64,000 nucleotides of DNA from Sphagnum compactum (Eukaryota; Bryophyta; Sphagnopsida; Sphagnales). The notes beneath the pieces are model-generated. The model was given only the letters and a program-made list of their open reading frames with translations. It did no database searches and was not told where the DNA came from. Of the stretch, positions 57,701-64,000 are shown one piece after another; within the stretch, counting starts at the first letter, position 1; each line of letters starts with the position of its first letter. The DNA lies in the NCBI GenBank assembly GCA_965153455.1, contig OZ234503.1, positions 7,656,157 to 7,720,156 of the forward strand, in the 5' to 3' direction. The position numbers and the translations under genes were made by a program.

Positions 57701-59968
57701 GATTAGTGGGAGCTAGTGGTGATTAGTGAGTTTGTGTGTGAGGAGAGGAGTGAGTTAGTGAAGAGTTTGGTTAGAATACAAAGGGGAGGTACAAATTAGT
57801 GGAGGGGATTAGTGAAACAGTGCTTATACAGAAACAGCGGCAGAAGCATTTAGCGGAGGGGATTAGTGAGTTTCTCGTGTGAGAAGCGGAGTGAGTTAGT
57901 GAGAATGCGGCGTTTGTTTTGTGGCTGAGTCATTTGGATGCTTACTATATTTGGCCGGAGCGACGACTTTGGCGATTGTCGGCACGCGCGTTTAGCGGAA
58001 GTTCATCCACCAAACTTAGAAAAAAGAAATAAATTCTAGGCCTTTTAAATTTAAAGCTAATAATTTTTAGTCTCTAAAGTTTTAAAGCGGGTGGGTGAAA
58101 AAGGAAATAATGACGAAAGTATTAAAAACAAAAGGGAATAATGAACTCCTTTTTCAGTTACCCAAACTATTGAGTTTGAGTAGCTAAATTTTTCGGCTTA
58201 AGTAGTATCCTTTATGAATACTAAAACACTTGACAATTTTATTTGGCTTCAGCTCAAGCTGGGTTGGGCCAGGGCAAACCGGCACCTATATTATATTAGT
58301 GGTGGTAGCTTGGGCTACAAGTTTGATTCTCAAAGGTTTCCCATAGTAGTATATGAAAATCTTTAATTTTTTTGACCAAACCTTTTGAGAATTATTTAAC
58401 ACCAAACACGTTCAAAAGCATCAAAATAAATTTGGGAATTTTACCATTGTACCAATCTCTTATGAATCCCTCTTGGAAGCCATCCCATTGTTGACAAGAG
58501 TTGTGAAGAGGGGGCTAATCAATGGACACATATAAGTGTATGTGTTATGGAAGGGGGTGAGTCTCTTAGGGTGAGTGCCCAGTAATGTGTCAAAATAGGT
58601 TAATGGGGGGGGGGCTGTTAACTGTATCTTCATCTTTGATGTCACTACTTTACTTTGATTGTGTAGGGTAAAGCCCACAGATAGGGGCAATCCCAATAGA
58701 AGGGATATGTGAGATGTTAGCCTCACCTTATGCCTACTAGGGGCACCTTAAGCCTATTGTTAGAAGCACCAAAAATTGGACTATATGTAGGGTAACCCAA
58801 GATGAGGGAATTACAGAATAAGGGTTCTGAGTTTCTTTTCTTTTCTTTTTTTTTGGAAGCAAACAAGGAAATCCTCCTTGAGTTTTCAACTCATGGACAC
58901 TCGGTTCCAGACCCAGACTCCAGTGTGATGCCCCCACAACGCAAGGACACAGGCAGCTTTAGAGAGGATGATTCTGCCATGGACCCACATCATTCGTGGT
59001 AATAATGCTCCATCTTATAGAGCTTCAAGAAGAAGTATAATGGCCAACTTTGCGACTTTCTAATGTCAAGCTTATTTCATAACCAATTCTGCCAATAGTA
59101 ATACAATTAGTTCAAGATGTCTATACAGGCACACATTATTGCGTGGACCTAAATCGATGCATTTTCTGTGTTTTAATATGTGAAAAAGAATGCCAGAATT
59201 AGTCTGCCCCCAGAGCTGCTTACGTAAGGTAATGGCCATTTTTTTTAAATGGTGGTGTGGGGGTAAGTATGGGCATCCATTAGCCTACTGGACATGAGCC
59301 ATGCCTTTGTTGCAAATTATCAGACTGGATGCTTCCAGGTTCCTAAAGCGCTCCTTTTTCTTTTCTTTTCTTTTTTAACCTAAACCCTAAATCAAGAAAA
59401 GAAAAGAAAGGTTTACTTCTTTTTTTTTCGGAAAGTGCTTGATGAGTATGGGTGCACCAACTTGGTTTGAGACTCTTGGAGCTAAGGTGTGAAAGCCTTT
59501 GACTATTGAATCATTTTCTCAACGAAAATTAAATAAAATCCAAACTAAAAACTGTATTGGAATTTGGGTGCGTTCTTGGTGTTGTTGGAAAGCCTTTGGT
59601 GAGTCAGATTTAATAGAGTTTATTTCACAATTTTCAGAACTAAGGTGTGTGTGTGTGGAAGATAATTGATTTGTGAGTGGATTTTGTTCCTGGAAATTCA
59701 AATAAATTGTAAAAATTGGGTTTGGAAGGAAAAATCAGTTCAGCCATCAAAGTGTTCACATTATCGAATTTTTAAAAATTCAATTCTGAAAATGTGAAAA
59801 ATAATGAATATGTTCACACTTGGGCCACCAGCACAGGCTATAACTACTACACATGATGAATAGGTTTCTCCACAAAGTGTGGGAGAATTTCAAAAAACAA
59901 CCTTTTGCCCATCTCTGCAGGCATATTCCAAAGTACACACAATTTTTACACTGTGTAAAGAAGCCCTT
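57701..59968. other. Intergenic DNA upstream of the phosphatase gene
   Basis: No gene is seen. A possible SINE-like pair of boxes (GGTAGCTTGGGC and AAGTTTGATTCTC) is at about 58305-58340, a poly-G run at about 58604 and T-rich CTTTT repeats near 59350. ORFs are short. Confidence 0.4.
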
Positions 59969-60045
59969 GGGACCAAGCTTTATGGGAATTAGGTCTACAC
60001 TCAGCTCTGCCTCATGGGGCCCTTATTCCCATAAAGCTTGGCCCC
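59969..60045 (+). other. 77-bp near-perfect hairpin (miRNA-precursor-like or foldback)
   Basis: Arm 59969-59993 (core CCAAGCTTTATGGGAAT) pairs with arm 60021-60045 (core ATTCCCATAAAGCTTGG): 23 of 25 positions are complementary around a 27-nt loop. Stem length and two mismatches are within the range of plant microRNA precursors. A small palindromic transposon would look the same. No expression evidence is available. Confidence 0.5.
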
Positions 60046-60576
60046 TGAAGCTTTACCCTACACCTTATTTCAGGAACGTCCCACTCTTGGGGGCTTTACC
60101 TACCACATAAAGCTCTTGGAAATATTCTCTAGTGCTTTTAGTGTATTTTGTCAACACTTTTTATCCTTGAATAGCTCTCCTAGAGGAAAGAGGAGGAATC
60201 CTTATGTTTACTCCTTAAGAAAGAGAGATTAAATAGGCAACCTCTTCGTAGTTCTTTGTCATTGTAAGATAGTGTATGCCGAGCTCTTGCTATTAGGGCA
60301 GGGCATTACACCTTGACACCAAGGGCTGGACCTCCAACAAAAACGAGGCATTATTACTGGAATTGAGGTGTTATCCATTTTTGTTAGAAAATTTCATAAA
60401 TCCTTTACCTTAAGGGCATTGCTCAAGGAGCAAGGTGATATACAAGTTTTTTCAAAACTAGGAAAGTTTTTCAAAACAAAAAGTTCGCCTACTTTGCAAA
60501 GGAACAATTACATCCTATAATAGGGCCTTTGTTAATATCATACACATAATGGCAAGTCTTACTAGTGTTAGGTAAC
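60046..60576. other. Non-coding DNA after the hairpin
   Basis: Contains GGGGCTTTACCTACCACATAAAGCTC near 60098, which shares the CTTTACC...AAAG phrase with the upstream parts of the peptide units. Otherwise nothing is recognised. Confidence 0.35.
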
Positions 60577-61400
60577 CTAGTGTTGGGTGGTTACTTGGTT
60601 TGCCACTTACAACTTAAAACCAATGTTAGCAGGGGTTGTCGTATTTTAGACTAGTCCAGAGGATATGAATAAGGCATTTTTTTATTAAAAATTTAATGAA
60701 TATGCATTTGAATATTTCAAAATTTTCTGTGTGAAGACAATTATAGAAAATGCATATGCATTTATTTTTTAATTAAAAAAATTATGCATTTATAGAAAAT
60801 TTTCATTCTTTGTCTATTATCTATTTAGATAACTTTTAGATATGCATAGGGTTATCTATAGCAAATTTCACATGCTAGTTTTGCAAAGACAAAGACATTA
60901 AAATTTTGAAAATCAAGTATCTTGCAAAGGAATAAAACACTTAAAGTTCTTTAAGATCTCTACTGATTGCAGTGCAAGCTGCTTAAAAAAAAACCAACAC
61001 CCATAGAGACACAAAGCCACCCCAACCTAACACAATTAATCAACAACTTTTGTTGTTATTGAGCTCCATAAACTAGTCCATAAATAGTTGACACTATCAC
61101 ATCAAACTTGAATAGAAAAAGATCAAAATCAAGGTTAGTTGGAAAGGAGGAAAAATGGTAAAAATTGAAAACAAAGAATTTATAACTTAAAGTTTAGACA
61201 AATCACCTAATCCTTGTCAATATGTAACTTTTCAAAGTACTCAATTTTTTCAATCAACTCATAATTTTTCTTGGCTAAAATAACTTCAACCTTGATATAT
61301 TCCTTTAAGTTTATATTTGATGGTACAATCAAGCATGGGTCATTAGGTCAATTTTTTATCACTACAATGATTCAATCTCTTCACTTGTAAATAGTAGTGT
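60577..61400 (-). mobile_element. Truncated hAT relic
   Basis: CTAGTGTTGGGTGGTTACTTGG at about 60577 resembles the AGTGTTGGGCGGTT terminus of the element at 23938. About 640 bp further on, CATTAGGTCAATTTTT and the preceding antisense region match the transposase C-terminal end of that element near 24405. Spacing and orientation agree with a second, truncated copy. It runs into dispersed repeat Q at 61421. Confidence 0.5.
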
Positions 61401-61420
61401 TATAAAATTGTCAAGACACC

Positions 61421-61480
61421 AACTAAAACAAGGCGTCACAAACACGCTAGCCCAGCCAATAAATAAGATGTTGCACATGT
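61421..61480 (+). repeat. Dispersed repeat Q, fragment
   Basis: AAGGCGTCACAAACACGCTAGCC, CAGCCAATA and AAGATGTTGCACAT match the beginning of the copies at 23150 and 63150. Homology stops after about 60 bp. Confidence 0.65.
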
Positions 61481-63149
61481 GCATTTATGTATGTATATAT
61501 ATACATATATTATTTTGTGATTTATTTGTATGTGTTTGTGTGTATGCGCATTTTTTGTGGTAACACAAATTGAGGAACATAATTGGGTAATTTGAAAACA
61601 AAATAAATGGGTTTATGATTTGTCCAATATTCTTGTGTTGTTCCAGAATGACATTGTTGTATTGATGCATTTCTCTATATGTGATCTATTTGTGTTATCA
61701 TTAATAATGGTGTTTTTTATAAAAGTGAATTTCAAATTATATTTATTCATGAATGCTTGTAATGTTGATGATTGATTTGTTTTTGTTAAAAAGTCTATTG
61801 AATCTTTAATTATCATAATTAGACAATGTGAAAGTATTTTTTGTATAATGTTTTCTAGGATAGATTTAAAATGTGATAGTTGCATTTTGGGAGGTTTTTA
61901 TATTGCAATTATGTATAATGCTTCTTGAGTGTTATCATTAAAAAGTGTAATGATAAATTTAACACCAGAATTAACATGCTTTCCGAATACACTAGAATTT
62001 TTTGTTGGTGTTATTATTATAAAACAACCAAACAATTCACCTGCAATCAAAAGAAAGGATTTGATGTTACAATGCAATAATTCAACCTTTTGTGAACCAA
62101 AAAAAAAATAGGTAAAATTATTTTTTTCACCTTCCAAAGATGTCAAAGAGTCTTCACCATGAGTAAGAAATGAAATTTTTTTACTCAAATTATGTTTTTA
62201 AAATTGGGTCCAGAGATATGGACATTTTTATACGAAGAAATAAAACTTCTTATAAGCTTGATTATCGATTTTTTGAACTTTGCACTTATGCAATGAAATC
62301 CCATAATTTCTCTCTTTTTCATTTTAAAATGATTTATGTCTTGAAAAACCCCCGAAAATGGGCACCAAGTTAGAAAATAAGGGTCCGAAACCAAACTTCC
62401 CACATGGATCTTGTAACTTGATGTAGTTAAACTGTTACTTATGTAATTGTTTTAATGGGTAAGTTTGGTGATTTACTTGTTAAGAAGATTTCATAGTTTA
62501 ATTACAATTTGGTCATAATGTTTGACTTTCACATGATAACTTATGTGAAAGTCATGTGAAAAGTCTGTACACTTTATTATGCATGTGAAATCACATGGGG
62601 AATCATGTGATGTGTAGACTTTAGGAAATTTTTTGTTTTTTTTTTTTGGTTAGTATATAAGTGAGTGTTTGTGACCTTTGAAAACACTTTTACTTGATAG
62701 AAATAAGTTGTTATATGAATGTAAAATTTCATGGAATAGAATTGTGAAGGGAATTTTAATTTTAGTTTTGAAAGGTTTTGGTGTAGTTTATGTGAAGTTC
62801 ATGGTAGGAGAATGGTGTGCTATATTAGTTATAGACAAACAATAAAAAAATGAGAAAATATTTATGCAACCAAAAACATAGATATTCATAACTATGTAAT
62901 AAACATACATAATTTCGATCCTAAACTCGCTTGTGATCTACAATCCCACTTTTCAATGACTCTCTATGACACGACAGGGCAACATGAATGAGGCATTCCT
63001 TGCATATAATCCTCAAGACACTATTCCCTCCAATGGTAACAAGTTCTACCAGTGCTTGGCTTGTTTTAAAGTGCAATGGGTGTTATCCACTATTGATTAA
63101 CATAAGTATAATGTTTCCCACCATTAATTCACATCATAAGTGGAACGGA
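61481..63149. other. AT-rich DNA with decayed ORFs
   Basis: Three minus-strand frames (61613-61885, 61898-62188, 62185-62403) lie in a row and may be pieces of one decayed element ORF. I recognise no domain in them. The rest is AT-rich, with GTGAAATCACATG-type words near 62550-62610. Confidence 0.35.
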
Positions 63150-63400
63150 GAGAAACAAGGCATCACAAACACGCCAGCTCTGCCAATAGATAAGATGTTG
63201 TGCATCTACCTACCTACTATGGACACTTTGAACACCAAAACAATCCCTTCCAATCTAAACAATCTAAACATTTTAACCCAAAAAACTGGTTTGTCTAATG
63301 TGAAAATAGCTCTAATAATGTAAAACTTCCAAAAGTTGGATCCAATGCAATAATCCCTGTCCCTGTGGGGGCAGGGCCCAACAAAAGTGGAACTAGCACA
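63150..63400 (+). repeat. Dispersed repeat Q, copy 2
   Basis: Matches 23150-23420: AAGGCATCACAAACACGCC, CTGCCAATAGATAAGATGTTG, CTTCCAATCTAAACAATCTAAACA and TGTAAAACTTCCAAAAGTTGGATCC. The AAAGTGGAACTAGCA phrase that follows it also occurs just right of the hAT element at 28323. The hAT may therefore have inserted inside a longer version of this repeat. Confidence 0.8.
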
Positions 63401-64000
63401 TGGCCTGTCCCACCTAGGAAAAACCTAGAAGAGTACCTCAGTAGACACCAAAACCCATGACTCATGGACACCATCCATGATCATCCATAGCAATTCCAAA
63501 AACCAGATGAAAATATTATCCCACGTCCTTCATTTTTTTCTATTCATCCATGCCTAACTAAATTGCATACTTCAAAATTTGGACATTTCTAGGATGGATT
63601 CGGACATGCTATTCAATATCCTTGCCACTGCATGTAAAATACTAAACAATTGAAAACAAGTGGCTATGCTAATTAATTCAATTTCCATTATAAACCACCA
63701 CATATTATTGATACCCAAGTCATTTATTCAATAGTTGGCACCAAAGTTCTTTGTAAGAAAATTATTTTAATTTTATTTATTAGAGAACTTGCCGTGGAAG
63801 GTCCATTTTACTATGCAAAGAATTGGTAGAATTGTTTCTAGTGTATGTGGAGGGTGCCTTATCCTAACACCAAGTATCAGACTGGTATGATGAAATGGAT
63901 GAACCCACCCAAAACTGGTTAGAACAATACGAATTGAAATTATTTTGTAATTACAAAAAAATTGCAATCTGGTGAAAAAGTTATAATAATTATTAATAAC
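63401..64000. other. Window end, no gene seen
   Basis: AT-rich sequence with short ORFs. Nothing recognisable reaches the window edge. Confidence 0.4.

Noticed and set aside
61613-62403. Row of three minus-strand ORFs that might be a viral or retroelement gene
   Set aside because: They are AT-driven, in different frames, and contain no RT, protease, capsid or transposase motif I can identify.

Overview
This is nuclear DNA from a land plant with a large, repeat-filled genome. Genes are split by short GT-AG introns. Telo-box and GA-repeat leaders sit at housekeeping genes, and most of the remaining DNA is decayed hAT, LTR and non-LTR elements. A gymnosperm or similar lineage fits best, but this is a guess from overall texture, not a species call. 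No bacterial, organellar, CRISPR, rRNA or complete tRNA sequence was seen.

Layout. 0-5 kb: a solo LTR, a hAT BED-finger fossil and a fresh 156-bp tandem triplication. 5.05-8.38 kb (minus): a complete ten-exon gene for an organelle-targeted CobW/ZNG1-type metallochaperone GTPase, with a histidine-rich metal-binding linker. 8.6-9.5 kb: a dispersed repeat and a decayed ~125-bp tandem repeat. 10.66-12.33 kb (plus): a two-exon gene for an unrecognised 398-aa coiled-coil protein. 13.6-16.57 kb (minus): an eight-exon gene for a mitochondrial DUF1640/CCDC90 (MCUR1/FMP32-like) membrane protein. 17-34 kb: a transposon graveyard. It holds hAT transposase fossils, a non-LTR reverse transcriptase pseudogene, one hAT element with readable terminal repeats and an 8-bp target duplication, and a second solo LTR with a perfect 5-bp target duplication.

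36-47.9 kb: the most interesting region. Three tandem, diverged copies of a ~4-kb unit each carry an intact, intronless gene for a 171-179 aa secreted-peptide precursor. Each precursor has a hydrophobic N-terminus, a variable middle and a conserved C-terminus ending in a Ser/Gly/Pro core such as PVPSGPGGNPGGH. The C-terminus resembles the mature ends of the PIP, CEP and CLE hormone families without matching any of them cleanly. Each copy has a conserved TATA box and a conserved 11-12 codon upstream ORF in the leader. Copy A also carries a unit-specific ~312-bp insertion ending in a long hairpin.

48-64 kb: repeats, a MITE, then an eight-coding-exon purple acid phosphatase gene (53.6-56.46 kb, minus) with an unusual cytosolic extension plus signal anchor. 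After it come further TE relics and a 77-bp near-perfect hairpin at 59.97 kb.

The four single-copy genes are not an operon. They are independent plant genes: organellar metal handling, mitochondrial membrane function, phosphate recovery and one unknown. Exon models were assembled by eye from reading frames and splice sites. Total coding lengths divide by three and motifs run in family order.
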